Of a stretch of DNA of 64,000 bases, positions 10,819 through 24,700 are shown in pieces. The translations under genes were made by a program, and so were the position numbers. Each line of letters opens with the position of its first letter. Position 1 is the first letter of the stretch. Source of the DNA: Gavia stellata (taxonomy: Eukaryota; Chordata; Aves; Gaviiformes; Gaviidae); contig NC_082618.1 in NCBI RefSeq assembly GCF_030936135.1, positions 4,576,034 to 4,640,033 on the forward strand. Reading direction: 5' to 3'. Below the pieces are notes generated by a model. That model made no database searches, had not been told where the DNA came from, and saw only the letters and a list, made by a program, of their open reading frames with translations.

Positions 10819-12326
10819 CTCTGCCAACTATTAGTCTAGTCATTACTAAGGTAGGAAAAACGGCTTTTGGGTGTCAGGATTATGAAAGGAATTAATTGCT
10901 AGGGTGAATAAAATGCTTTAATTCTTGCAATGAGTGACAAGGAATTGAGCTTGTATGCTTCTTTTTGGCTGTTTTTAAGGCATTCCTCTTCAAAACCACC
11001 TGTTCTAATTTTATGTTAGTAGCAGGACATACACTGCTAAAAATAGGATTTAAGCACTTAAAATAGAGTCATGTGCATTACAGTTCAGCACATTTTCCAT
11101 CACTTCTGGTCTTCATCACCTTCAGATCTATGGCCATGTAAAGAAAAAACAATAAGCAGTGGCGGAAAGTCTAAGTTACAAATTTCAGACAGTAATGATC
11201 TGCCCCTTCAGCCTCCTTTCTTTTAATTGAGTTGTAAGTAGGGGCCAGTTCAAGAACTCAATTTGCACCACCAGTATTATCAACACCTGCAACCGTACAA
11301 GAAAGCATTGCTATCCCCCTGTGTGCATGAAACTCCAACAAAAGGAGAAAAAGGAGGAGGAACGGTCATGTTACCATCATACATTTATAGAAAAAGAAAC
11401 CCAAACCTAGCACCGGATTGATCACAAGAATTTCCTGCCTCTGCTGTCATGTGACATAGTGTAATTTAAATGTATGGTTATAGAAATATGGGACAGTGTA
11501 GGAGTCAGCTCTGAGCAATACCATGATACCATACTTCAAAGTAAGAGATGCACTGTACCTTTCAAACTTGAACCATCAGAGTAATGCAGCTCCTTCGGAT
11601 TTGTGCTCTGTGATTGAGAGTGCAATGGCTGTTTTGCATACTGTTACCCTGACCCAGCAGAGGTGGGTCAAGCTGACTGCTTCGTTCAGCACCTTACCGT
11701 GACACTTCCCAGTGAAAGCCAGCGACTTTACATCTGGTGTCACCCACCGGAGCACAGCAGACCTGCACAAACCCCATGCCAATGCTCAGACAATGCATAG
11801 GATTTTTACTAGCTTTTGTTTGTTTACATGGAGAAGGGATTACAGGTACTGCTCATCTCTAAAGCTGAGCAAGAAGCAGTTGTAGTTCCATATTATAAAT
11901 TACATTTGTGAAAAGAGATTACAAAACAGTGCATTTCTTGTGCTTTTCTTTAAGTATCAGAATTCAATGGAAAAATTTCAAGAAGCTAAATTCTCAGTAC
12001 GGGTTTTTTTTGGATTAGCATTTATCTGTTCAGGAGACACACAGCTCTCATGTCCACCACATTTCAGCAGCATTCAGATTCTTCAACACAAAGTCAATGG
12101 TTTAAAAAAAAAAAGTACTGAGTTATGAAATAAGATCAATATCCAGTGTCCTGCTAATAAAGTCATATTTTAATATAAAATATTCATACAGCATACTCTA
12201 CACCTCATTCTCTCTGCTAGCTGAATACTGTTACTGACTAGTCAAACAGAAAAACTTCAACCACTTTGCTCTTCAATGTTTTGGAGGGACAATATGGTTT
12301 CCAGCAGCTACTTTGATCACAGTAGT

Positions 12327-12367
12327 GGGGGGGGGAGGGGGGGAAGAAAGAGGGAAAGACAGGGGGT
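12327..12367 (+). repeat. G-rich/purine tract in RABEP1 3' UTR
   Basis: A G9-A-G7 run is followed by a GA-rich stretch ending in G5. On the RABEP1 mRNA strand this is a C/T-rich (pyrimidine) tract about 330-370 nt after the stop codon. Confidence 0.75.
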
Positions 12368-12695
12368 AAATGTTCCAAAACTCTATATTAGGTTACGAAG
12401 TCGGCTGAAAGAGGGGAAGTTTTTCAGAATGTAAGGACTGATCCCGCTCAGTGGAACACGAAACACCACACTCATTAGTGTTTCCATTAGAAAGTTCTCC
12501 TTCCTACACTGCAGCTCACCCTTGTGCTCTCTTCCTGCCCAGTACGAAACCTTTTTCCCCTCTAGAAACAAAACTTAGTCATTGCTCCCCTCTGTTGTCT
12601 TCTGCTCTTTCGGTTAGAGTTAAATAATAATTAATGTTGCTATAAAGATGAGTTAAAAACCCCAAATGCAGCCTTGGAGCCCGCTCATCAGGGTG

Positions 12696-12797
12696 TCATG
12701 TTTCAGGAAGCTGATTAATGTCCGTCAGTTTTGTGTCATTCAGGATTGCACGGATTCTCTCCAGGGAATCTGCCTGCCGGATCCGCTCCAGCTGCAC
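12696..12797 (-). CDS. RABEP1: RABEP1 terminal coding exon 18
   Basis: The acceptor is TTTTCTGTAG and the stop TGA is at 12696-12698. It encodes residues 828-860: VQLERIRQADSLERIRAILN, then DTKLTDINQLPET. The C-terminus is identical to human as I recall it. Confidence 0.97.
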   Translation of the reverse strand: MQLERIRQADSLERIRAILNDTKLTDINQLPET

Positions 12798-15700
12798 CTA
12801 CAGAAAACCAACAGATGCAATGAGCTAGTAAAACGTGCCGAGGCAAGACCATAGACCCATAACCAGAACTGAGTCAACAGGCCATGTTAGCAACCCCTAG
12901 TACCTGTGCAAGCAGAAGAGACACCAAATTATCATTGGCTGAAAAATGCAAGGCCTAAAGGAGCACAAGCTTAATTTAGAACCAAATGGGGGGAAGGAAG
13001 ACACAAAGCAGTTGTGTTTTTACACTAAAAAGCCACTTTCTGGGGGGCTCAAGCAAGCTTTCATCATCACTCTACGTTTTGCCTAATAACCGGTCACTGA
13101 CACCATACCGGCCAGGCAAACTGGAGATGTGCAAAGCAAAGTAAACTTTCACAGAAAGAATGTAAAGCAAGTACAGACCTGCGTAACATACGGCTTCAGG
13201 CCTCTCAACATCAAAGCTAAAATGCTCTTGGAGGAAACGTCCCATTGCCAAGCTGACTCCTGGTACTCACTTTTCTGATAATCTATCTTAAGCTATTTCT
13301 TACGTGCTGAAGAAGTGCCCAGCAGAACTGTGTTGAAATGAATGCAAAAAGATTTTTTTTTTTTTTTTTTTTTACATTCAAACTTTCACATTCTTTGTAT
13401 TAGGATCTGGGCTTTCAGGTGTAAATTCCCAACTAGTGGTTAATTGATTTTTAGCCCTTCCTCTGCATTGCTGATACCTAACTTGGCCAATGGACACCTC
13501 ACACAAGTCATACTCACCCAGGCTCTCCACTGACACAGTCAGGGAAGGAAATAACCCTGCCTGCCTATCAAGAAACCAAAATCCTCATTTGATGTTAATC
13601 TCTCATGATACGCAGCAGATCTTGTGCTATGCACGGTAGAGATGGCACAAACCACTGTTTAAACTGAAAGCAATAGCTGCTGAGAAACATCTTCAATGTT
13701 TCTGCACTAAAGAACTCCATAAACCAATGCATGTAGTACTTAAAAAAAAAAAAAAAAAAAAGAGGATGATGACAAGCAACTTCTCTAGCCAGGACAATTC
13801 AATAGTCTCCTTTGTCCTATACCTAATTCCTCCAGAAACAGCCAGAACAAAAGAAAAAAAAAAAAAAAAACAAACAAGAGGACAGTTCCCTATTGCCCAT
13901 CCAGCAAAACTTTGTCTAGTAAACAATATCCTATATTCCTGTTTTAGTTTTCCAAATAAACCTGAGCACTTGACTCAAAAAATCTGTACTTTTAATTCTG
14001 CTGAATTTCACCAAGCAGACTGGCCAAGAACTCAAAGGAGACAGTGCTCAAATTCATTACCTATTTGTGAGCAAGATTTCTAGTAAGCTGAAATGTGAGG
14101 GGGGCGCAAATTCTAAAAATCACAGACACTGAAAGTGAGATCGATCTAGCCTGGCTCCCTGAGGAGACAGTTAGTCACCCTGCAAACACAAAAACTGCAG
14201 GTCCCTTCGCATTCTCTACAGTTAACAGAGAGATCAGCCTGACAAACTGGAATTAGCCTCGATGAACACCCCTGCCAAAACTCCTTCCTTCAGCCACCTC
14301 TCAGTAACTCATCACCAGCCACAGGTTCCACTGTTTGGAGGAAATGCAAGGATAGCAACAGTGACAATAGCAAGGATAAGGCTTTTAGACAGTATAAATA
14401 GAAAGCAGTAAATATAACATGAAGAACCATTTCATATATTCAGATCAAACAGTGCAAGTTCCTTACTTTGTCCTCAAATATTTGCACCCTAATGATTTGC
14501 TATGAAAAGTAACACACTGGAAAAACATCAGGAGATGGACAATGAAATGCTAGGGTCTAAAGGTATCATCGTTTATGGCCCTCTGCAGTTCCTTTTAGTA
14601 TAATAATCGTGCATCTTTGCTGCTGAGAATTGGGTGGAATCAAGTAATCAGAATAAAATCCCCAATAGGCTTTAATACTAGTATTATACTAGGAATACTT
14701 GATCAGTTTATGTTACTAACAACTTTTAAAATAGTTCATAAACACCAACATAGGAAAATTTACAACAGCTACTTCTTATTTTACACAGCTCTGGAGAAGT
14801 AAAGAACCAAAGTAGCACCTTACAAATTGATTGCACTTCCCTTACCTGAAGCGTCTGAGAAAGCTTTACAAAATCTCTCTGCACTTGCTCACTGACATCT
14901 AATTCAGTCTGCAACCGCTGAGCTTTATTCTTCTCTTCAAACACCAGCTGTTCAAGGGTTGCCTGAAGAGAAGGAGATTCTTTATGCTATGCTTAAACTG
15001 AATAAAAAAGGAGAAGCTTGTATAAACTGATTAAAGCATGATACTAGAGCAAAGAGGCATGGTTATTCTCAGAATCCTGGCAAGAAATTAAACCACCCAC
15101 TCTTTCTATACCTCCATTTTCCTAACTGCAAAATCAGGGGCTAATACCCATTAGACAAACATTCTTAGATTGGTTAAAGCATGAAAAAGCCCCATGTCTT
15201 TTAAAAGCACTATGTCCAAGGATCTCAAAATAAAAAACCAGATTTCTGAGTTTTAATGGAACATGTCCACAGATGAAAGGCAGTAATCTGCTGGTGAAAA
15301 CAGAACTATCTTGCTGTCTCAAGTTTTAGTCAAAAAAGTCTTTGGTGGAGGGGGAAAAAAAAAACAAAGAAAAAAACCCAACAACAAACGAGAGAAAGAG
15401 AGAAAAATCAGATCACAATTAATTCACCTGACTGCCAAAGTAGGGCTCCTTCCTACAGCAACAACAAAACATTTATTCAAAAGTATTAAAGCATTCAAAC
15501 CAAGGTTTGGTTAGTCAGGAAGCTTTCTATATGCAGAAATGTTACTGAAGCCTAACTTTGGATCCAAAAGAGATATTCAAGTTAGCAGCATTTCAGATCC
15601 ACTGCTTTACAAATCCAAGTGCAAAGTGATTGGGATGAGGATTTAAACCACATCCAATGGACACTATTTCGCTGCCAGAATCTTACCAACATTCAAAAGC

Positions 15701-18700
15701 TTCCCTCTCCATTCTTATGTAGTGATACATTCTCTGACCACAGTTTGATCATCATAAAAGACGTATATATACTTCATATCCAGACATCATAGCTACCTTT
15801 GCTGCCGTCTCCTTCTTCAACTGTTCTTCTAGAGTGTTTTTTGTTTCCTGCAGACTCTCCAGCTGCTGCAGGTTTTCCTGCGAAGAACTTTCCAACTATA
15901 TTATAATAATAATAAAAAGAAGTATTAACTAAACTCCTAACATTTCAATTACTCACAGTCCCTCCATACAGGAAGTATAGCCTAAGTGTCTTTCCCAGGA
16001 CTCAGAAATGCTCCTCAATAATCTCTCCTAGGGACACAGAAAACACCTAAATAACACCTCTTTCTCTCCATTTATTTCCTTCTGGAGCTGGAGAGAAATG
16101 GTCAAACCTGACATTTAGGTTATTACTAGGTAGCCTAATATTAGTTAGGAATTAGTTAACCCAATATTTAGGTTACAGATTAATAAACAGACAAAACACC
16201 TTCTAAAGGAACCGAACTATAAACATGTCACAGTCCTACACTGGCATCAATACAGCTATTCTGTCCTTCAAAGTTCCAGGCGTGACTTTGTGTTTCCTTT
16301 GAAATGGTCACAGAAGCCACACAGGTGCAGTTCCAACACGGGTGCATCTACATTCTTAGTTGATACCAAGAGCTGCAATAGACAGAGTGTCCAGTACAGT
16401 GTCAGTGCCTTCAGTAAGAAAATTCATGTAAAGGCACAGGCTGGTTTTCCTTCTTACGGAAAGGAAAGGTTATCTATGCAAATAAGCCAGCCCTCAACCA
16501 TCCCACAAGCAGGCTGAGATGAAGGAACAATAATGTTAGGTGTTTCAGAATTCTTTCCCTAGTTCAGCTCTCTTTCCCTCCCAATACTGGGAATACTAAA
16601 CATCATACAAAAATATATTTAGAGTGTTACTGACATCTCAAAGACAGATGGCAAAAAAGTTCATTTTCTCTGATAAGAAGATGACACCAACACTGTGCCA
16701 CCGATAGAACTAGCAGAAAAAAGAATCCTATTTTCTTTGTTTAAAAATAAAAACCCCACAGCAAAAGGGCTCCTTACCTGTTCCTTTTCCACTTTTATTC
16801 TTTCCAGTTCAGCTTTTAAACTGGAAATGGAAGCTGGAAAACAAGAATGTTACAGTTTAAATGCAAGAAAAGCACAGGAAACTGGACAGACCCTGTTTAC
16901 TGCTGTTAATATTTAAAGGAGAATTAAGCACATGCGACATCAAAGGTACCTCAAAAGGTAAACAAATAATTGTACTTTTGTTTTCAGCTGCACAGCTTTG
17001 GTGTATCTGCTATCAAAAATGGACAGTTTTAAAAAAATTCAGGTAAGTCTACTTATCAAAAAATCAAGTCTTAATTTATCTTCATAATTTCCAATATTCC
17101 TATTTTGAGACTGTTTTACCCTGCTCACCTATTTCCTCTTTGCAATTTTCTATTTCCAGCTGTAGAGTTTCTTCTATATTTTCTTTCAAATATTGTTCAG
17201 CTTGAATCTGTTCTTTTAAGAATAAAATCTCTGCCTTAAGTTTCTCCTCAAGGTGATCTGCTGCTGTCCGCACACTAATTATGTCTTCACGGTATTTTAA
17301 AATCAGCTCACGGAGCTCCTGAATCAATGATTAACAAATATTTGTATTATGATCTTCAGATGCACACAGTACTGTATTCATCATCGTACAAGCCAAAGAC
17401 AAAGTTATACTACCCCGAGGTTTGTCCCACCATACCAGATCTTGCATCCAGCAACGTATTAAAACAAAAATCACAAACAGTTTGCTTGGCCATAGAAAAT
17501 GAAGAATGTGTAAAGATCCCTGTCTCCACAGACTTACTACCCTCTCCCCCTGCCCTTCACCCCCCACAATCTTTTAAGCTTTACATGCTTGAGCATAAGG
17601 GAGTGGCCATGAAAAGGCTTATCATTATTCAAGGCTCAGGATTATTACTGGTCTTAATGCCTGGACAGAAATTGAAGTGACTGACTTAGCTCAATTTATT
17701 GAATCAATACTTATGTTGGAGCCATGGTGACTGAACACTTGTGTGCCCATTTGCAAAATACAACTTAAACTTGCTGAACTGGGACAGGCCCACACTCTAC
17801 TGACAACAGAGCAGCTGTCAGGCAATAGTTAACTCATTCTATTATTATTTATCCATATCCTGAAGCATGCTCATGGCACAGTGGGATCAGACTGCTAATT
17901 TTGTACATCACAGACTTACAGGGTTAAAATCCAGATTATTGTTCATTGTGCTATTTGAGTCAGTTTTTTGGTAAAGAAGATTCTTCCAGCGAGATCTAGT
18001 CACATGCATTATTTGTGTTTATGATTTAAAATTGTTCTACCTCTGCTGCTTCCGGTAGAATGAAATCTTCGGCTTGTTGTAAAGACACATGCAAGCTATG
18101 TTTTCCTTGAAGACTTTCATTATCTTTTTGCAGTCTCACCAACTCTTCTGAAACCTGCTCCCTTGACTGTGTCAGGACAGCCTCCAATGTAAAGAAAAGC
18201 ATAAATTCTCACTTAGAGTCATGCTCAGATCCCTTCATGTCCCATTTACTATCATCTCTTTAAGTCTGGTGAATTGATATTCTTTGTAAAGAAGGGAAAC
18301 AAAATGTTTGTGTCCATCAGCATGATCAGTCCTCTGCTGTCTGGCCTATGCACCAGAAATAAAGGCAAGATCAGTCTTAACTGTACAGGCAGACAGGAGG
18401 AAGCAAGTGATAAATGCAGCATTGTTAAGTCTCCCAGTTTTCTTCTGTATTTATCCATTAGCTCATGGCAGGGGAGGCGGGGAGAGAGAGATCACATGTG
18501 GTTTTGGGAACTGGCAGTGACGTTTATTAAAATCACCTAACAACCTAGCTGTAAGACCAGGTTATTCAAAAACCTTAAACATTCATCCTGAAACTTTCAA
18601 TGGCAAGTGTCTGCCTCCCACTGTCTTTTTAAGGAAAACATCAAAACAGCCGATCCGATGCAAAGAAAAAGGATTAAGAAAACATAGTTTTGCTTGCATT

Positions 18701-21700
18701 ACAAAAGAAAAAAATCCAGTGAACTTTTCTGAAAGGAATGATTGCTTCGGTATAGGGAAACAGGGACTTGAACTCTGACAGGGGCTGCCCTTTGTATTAT
18801 AGGTGGACAGCATGAAAAGCTTATTCAGATCCATACATTTTCTGAATCTCCTGCATCTCCATTAGGCGTGCTCTCATGCAGAACATCAAACAGAACATTT
18901 CTGCAAGCGGTGTCCTGATGTCCCACAGACAACCCTGGGCCCTAGATATGCAATACAATTCATGAGAATGAATGCTCTTAGTCCCCACAATGCTGTGCAA
19001 GGGAGGAAAAGAGAAGACACTTGATTCTAATATAGAAGGGAATGAATTGCTCTAAGGAAGTTAGACTTTGTTCTGCCCTAGAAAATGAGGTCCTATTCCT
19101 GTTCTCTGGCTTAATTCCTACAAGATGCTCAAAATAGTTTCAAAAAAAAGTAAGTTCTCATACATATATATCTCTTCCAGGGTGTTGGGGCTGGTATTTT
19201 AAGTCTGACCTGTAAAAACATTGAGCATTCATCTCTAAAACTAAAGAAAATATTCACTAGTTACGGTACTCATAATGAATCCTAAAAAATTGTCTTGAGA
19301 AAGTCTATTTTGTCTTCAGATCTGAGGTGAAATAAGATCCTAAATGGGCATGGAATATGCATAATAAAAAAGGGGGAGAAGTAGTTGACTAGTGATCTCC
19401 GTATTAATCAATATGCATACACACAAGAAGTATGACAGACTGACCCTACAAACTGTTACAGGTCCAGCACTTCCTATGAGAGATGACTTGATCAGTAACT
19501 TTACATGTAAAGATGCACATCTCTCTCTAGCCAAGCTCTGCTGAGCAGCAAGACAAAGTCTTTTACAAACACACTGAGCTCCAAAAGGTTAGACAAACAG
19601 TGCTGTTCAAGTGATCTCTGGGTTTAAGCTGTCTTACCATTTGCTCCTGGACGCTTCTCTTTGCTTGCAAAAATGCCTGCTGCAGTTCGCTGAGGAAGTT
19701 CTCCGACTTTTGACATTTAGCCATAAGCAAAGAGATCTTAAAAAAAGAAAACCCGCACACGCAAAGATATAAAGCATGAAACAGGTTTTGAAGAAGAAAT
19801 AATCATTGAAGTTCTCCGTTATCATTACTAACATATACTTTGAAATTTCAAACTAACCTACTAAAGTTTATTTTGTTAATTCCTTAATCAGTAAAGCAGT
19901 AACACAGCTCAAAAGTCAGTAAGAAGAGATGTTGTGCTTCTAGACAGTAGTATACTTACATTCTATTTACCAAACTCTGAACAACAAATAAACAGTTTAT
20001 TCTAATCAAACTTGAATGTAAGCCAGTTCAGAGACACTGAAGGGAAACTGCAGAGCTACTACTTAAGTTTTCAGCATTTTTTTTAAGGTAAAGTAATTTT
20101 TTGTACCCCTCCCTGAAAGCACAGATCTTCAAAAACTTTACAATTAAATTATTCTACAACAACACATGCTTAAGAGTAAAATTAAGCATTACTTAATTAA
20201 GAGCATCCTGGTACAGCCAAAAGAAAGAATGTATAAACATATTCCTGTCATCTAAGATAGACTTTGTCTAATGACTACTGTTTCTTTAATAAGAAAAAAA
20301 AATACTAGGTGGGATGGAAGAAAGTCAGTCTTCCAGGCCAAGGGAGTCAAATTCAATGTCTTGTACACAGCATTTACCTAATATTGTAATCTTTAATAGG
20401 CCAAAGATGATGACTTTTTTTTTTTTTTAAAGCTATGATTACCACACATCCTATTTGGCTCTGTTGTTCCAGGAGAGTTATGTGCACGTCTCAGACTGAA
20501 AAATCTTTTCAGCAGGCTATTATTTTAAAGAAGTCTAGTGTGTATTTTGGACCAGCTATTGTTACTGCCTGCTTAGATACTCATTAACTGCATGTCTTCA
20601 CCACAAGTCCGTTAACTGGGTGTCAAGTATTGATGAGAGCAAGTGGTATGAACAGTACCACTTTTCTACTACCAAGGACAGCGATCAAGAACACAGGGCT
20701 ACTTTTGCATGTTTGGGTGATTTCATACACAGGTCACTTCAAAACTCAAACACTACTCAAATTCCAGTTATCACCTCTGTAATGGATTTCAAGATTAGAG
20801 ATGAAACTTTAGGGCCAAAACTTGATAACATGGTATTGGAGACATGTCAGACTTATCTAGGAACTGTGGCAGGCTCAGGTGGAGCATAACTAACCCTAGA
20901 AATTCTTGTTACATACTTTTGAATAATATTGCATGATTCTACCATCTGGATTACAAAATGCTTGTACCTGGTTAGATGAGTCCTCAGCACTTTGTTTCAT
21001 GTAATCCTCCAGTTCCTGTTTATCTTTCATTGTCTTTTCCAGCTGGTCATTAGCCTGTCTCAGCATCACCTGCAGCTTTTTCACCTGTGTTGTTACAACA
21101 AAGTAATTTCATTTTCCATTCTTTGGGGGAGTATTTACTTACTGAACACAAATATAACCCACCCCTTCCGCCCCAAACCACAAAACAAATCCCTCAAAAC
21201 GCTATGCAACCCAGACATTCCTTTGCTGTTCTTCTGAAACACCCTGCATCACAGATTACCTATAGGGAAACACTGGACATCAAACTGCACTGGACCACCA
21301 CCATATAATGAACTCAATCACTTATTTCAAGGCAGAATGTGACTCGTGCCTTCCGTACCCATCTGAAAATTCTTCTTCAGTATATGGCAGGAAACAAACA
21401 TCCTCCAATACTTTAGTCATTTTATGCTGCTAGGAGGAGGTCCTCTAATTTTCACTTTGCTGTTAACAATTCTGGCAGTATCAAAGATAATAGAATTCAA
21501 TGCATGAAAAGCATTTTAGAATATAAATTATGAAAGATGCTGACTTCAGCATGAGCACAACACTTTTTATAGAACAGTGCCTTTACTGCATGGTCTTATA
21601 GCATCGGATAAAGTGGTTCTCCAAGGTGAATCCTTAATAGGTACACGTGGTGCTCATGACCACACAAGAGTAACAAATCAGGTTATGTCAATAAAATGTC

Positions 21701-24700
21701 AAAAGTTGTCCAGATTTTAAGTATGCTGACATTGTTCAATTAAAACCAATGAATAAAACAGCAGATGGTTCACTGTTGCAACCTTAGCAGTACTAACAAC
21801 TGCAAAAGTCTTGCTAAAGTTTGAAGAGAAATCCCACCTGGTCTCTGGTCTCAGCCTCCTGAATCTGGATACCTTGCAACTGCTTCTCGTAATTTGAGCA
21901 CATATCACAGCGTCTACCCAGCTTGTTCCCTGCATTCTGCACCTGGAGAACACAGAGTTATCACCTGCCATAAAATTCTTCAAGGAATGCAGGAGTGCTA
22001 CATACTCTAAGGTCTGTAGTGTGATCACAAAATACCACAGATAAAAGACAGTGGCAGAATCATGTAATAGCAAAGATTAAGTTGCTCTAAAAGTAAAGGA
22101 TAATGTAAATCAGCTACAGGATATCAGCTTTTCCTGGCAAAAGACCCACTATCAGCACAAAAGCAATATGCCATGACATGCAAGAGTTCATCAAGTCATT
22201 CAGCATGTCCTTTTGAAATATATTACTTAATTACCTGTATATAAACAGACATCTCAGAGAAAAGGTTTCAACAGACCATAGCATTTTTTCATGCAATTAT
22301 TTTGTATTGTAAATCAGATTATAAACACAATACTACGGTGTGTGGGGTTTTTGTTTTGGGGTTTTTTTGTTTTTTCTCTGTTTGTTGTGTTTTTGGTTTT
22401 TTTTTTTTTTTAAATCAACACAAAGCAATTAAAAAGCAAGTCAGTTCATCAGGTCAGGACTTCCTTAAATCTTTTTTCTCCTGTAACTCAGCTCTGAATA
22501 CTTTTCAATGGCATGTACTAATTTTGTTTTACAACAGTCATCAAGCTTCATTTACTTTTTAATACCCTCCTCCAGTATTGCTCAGCATTGTTGTTCAGAC
22601 TGAAAAAAAAAAAAAAGCATTGGGGTGTGCAGCAGGGAAACAAAGAGTAAACCAGCTGCCGTTTTGAAATTTTAATGGCTTTGGCCAAGGGGACAAATGG
22701 AAGTTTTATCAAAGCTGCAAGTCAGGTTTGAGCTGAAAATCTGTATTCGCTGCTCCATCTCCCACCCACACAGAGTGGCATTCACATACCCTGCCTTTAC
22801 TCTTGCCTCCAGAAAAACGTGGGAAGCAGTGCATTTCTTTTCCGAATTCGAAGAAAGGGTTGGAGTAAAATGTCATCCAAATGTCAACAGGGTAAGGAAA
22901 TACTCAAGAGTAGAGGATTTAACTCAGATCTGAGATCACGACACCGTAATTTCTCCAGATACTATAAATTAGTAGCAACACGAAAAATAGCAACTTTACA
23001 ATAGGTTTGGAGAGACCTCTTAAGTAATGATTTGCAAATAAGTTCAATTCCAACAAATCGAGGAAAGAAAACAACACTAGTTCATTTCATCTGTCCTTTG
23101 CCTGGCCTCTTCTCTTTCACTGCATTCTTACATTCCTTTTTTTTAAGCCCCATCTTGTGTTCCTTTTCACCCATTATGGATTGTTATATCTCTCCCCCCC
23201 CGCTTTTCTTCCCCCTAATCTTGCTCCTTGGTCTCTCTTCTTCTGAAAGAGCAACCACAGGAGCCCCACAATACTCCTCTTTTCAGCAATAAGACAAATG
23301 CAAGCTTTGAAATGGCATCATATAAAGCTGCTGAAAAACTGACAGGCGGAACACCCAGAAGCAACAATTTCCTTGATCACCCATACTGAAACTGGCACAG
23401 CGTTAAGTCTAATCTGCTGCTTGTTGCTCTCAGAAATTGGTTTCTGATGATGCAAGTCCCCAACAATTTTCTGAAGTTTCCTTTGTGGTAGCTTTGTGTT
23501 TTATGCATCTCTTGGCTGCTCATTTCTAAATTGCACTCCATACACAATCCTCAGTAAAATTCCTTGGCATACAAAACCAGCACTGTTAGCTCTGCTTCTT
23601 TTGTTAATCTTTGCACTTCCCCAGTCACCCCCAGTTGCACTATAATGTCCTTTCCTCAGCTTCCCATTTTCTCCTTTTGAGTTCTCCCATCATTTTTCAC
23701 CCTCTCACATATTTGTGAGATCAACAGCTACCTCTGCCAGACCCTCCCCTAAGTGCAAAAGTATCCTGTATTTAGTAAAGCTGACTTGCCCACAAACAGA
23801 GTCAGCCAATACGGTTTACATCAGATGTGCTTTACCCACAGAAGTATTCCAAAAGAGAAAAAGTAAATAGCTACATATGGTGCTACATACTTCCTTTCAC
23901 ACCTGACTCCATGTAAAGCAAATTAGGAAGAGCTTTCACCTAGCAGAGAGCCCATAACATGCAGGCAGCCTGTCACACAGGCAGCGGTCACAGCACATGC
24001 ACACAGTGGGTACTCACCTCCTTCTGCAGTAGGTTCCACTCCGTCTCGCTAACCAAGCGGTAACCGCTAGGAGATACATAAGCACTTTCTACCCCTTGTG
24101 TAACACTGGAAAGAAGCGAAGCAGTCTCTTCTTGCTCTGGTGTCATTGCTTTGATTGCTTTTTCCTGATCTTTGGTTAACATGAACCCACTTGGCATTTG
24201 CAGAGACCCAAGGGAAGCTGTATCAAAGTTCTCAGATACTGAATCTGCTCCAACAAGTGGTCCAAAATCTGACTCATCCAGGTTCCCAGCAGATTTTGCT
24301 TTGTTGTTGTATCCTAAAGCTTTGGACTGTAAAGATCCGGATGTCCCCAGACTGTCTGTTGACTGTGCTCTCCGTAGTCCATCTTTAAACATATCATTAT
24401 CCGATTTATTGAAAGATTCGCCAGAAGAAAGAAGCAAGTCTGCATCCAACGAATGAGCTGAGCCATGGGTGCTATTTACATGCACCTGGAATTGAAAAAC
24501 AAGGTAGAAAAAATTATATTCTAGAAGCATTGTACAAGAGGAATGCTGGACACTAATTATCAGACATGGTGAAGGCAAGTTTAAATTGGCTTTAGCAAGA
24601 ACATATAATCACTAAACTTAAGATGGCAGAGAAAAGCATAGAGAACTGAAATGTACCAGCTAGAATTAAAAAAACAAAACAAGCAAGCAAAAAGAGTCTT

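Larger units (their letters stand above)
10565..12695 (-). other. RABEP1: Probable RABEP1 3' UTR (proximal form)
   Basis: The sequence downstream of the RABEP1 stop on the - strand is AT-rich and open to no long frame. Its inferred end lies just past two AATAAA-type signals at 10.58-10.61 kb. It holds a G/A-rich tract (12327-12367 on +) and two adjacent inverted repeats at 10778-10818. The boundary is inferred; a longer form reaching about 8.7 kb is possible. Confidence 0.55.

Noticed and set aside
13353..13870. Processed pseudogene tails suggested by A20/A17/T21 runs
   Set aside because: No gene-like sequence or target-site duplication was found next to the runs by eye.
14100..14340. Possible CR1-like or other retroelement remnant in intron 17
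   Set aside because: No CR1-type octamer 3' end or recognisable reverse-transcriptase frame was seen; composition alone is not enough.
24172..24456. 94-codon + strand frame antisense to RABEP1 exon 9
   Set aside because: It is a shadow of the strongly conserved coding exon on the - strand.
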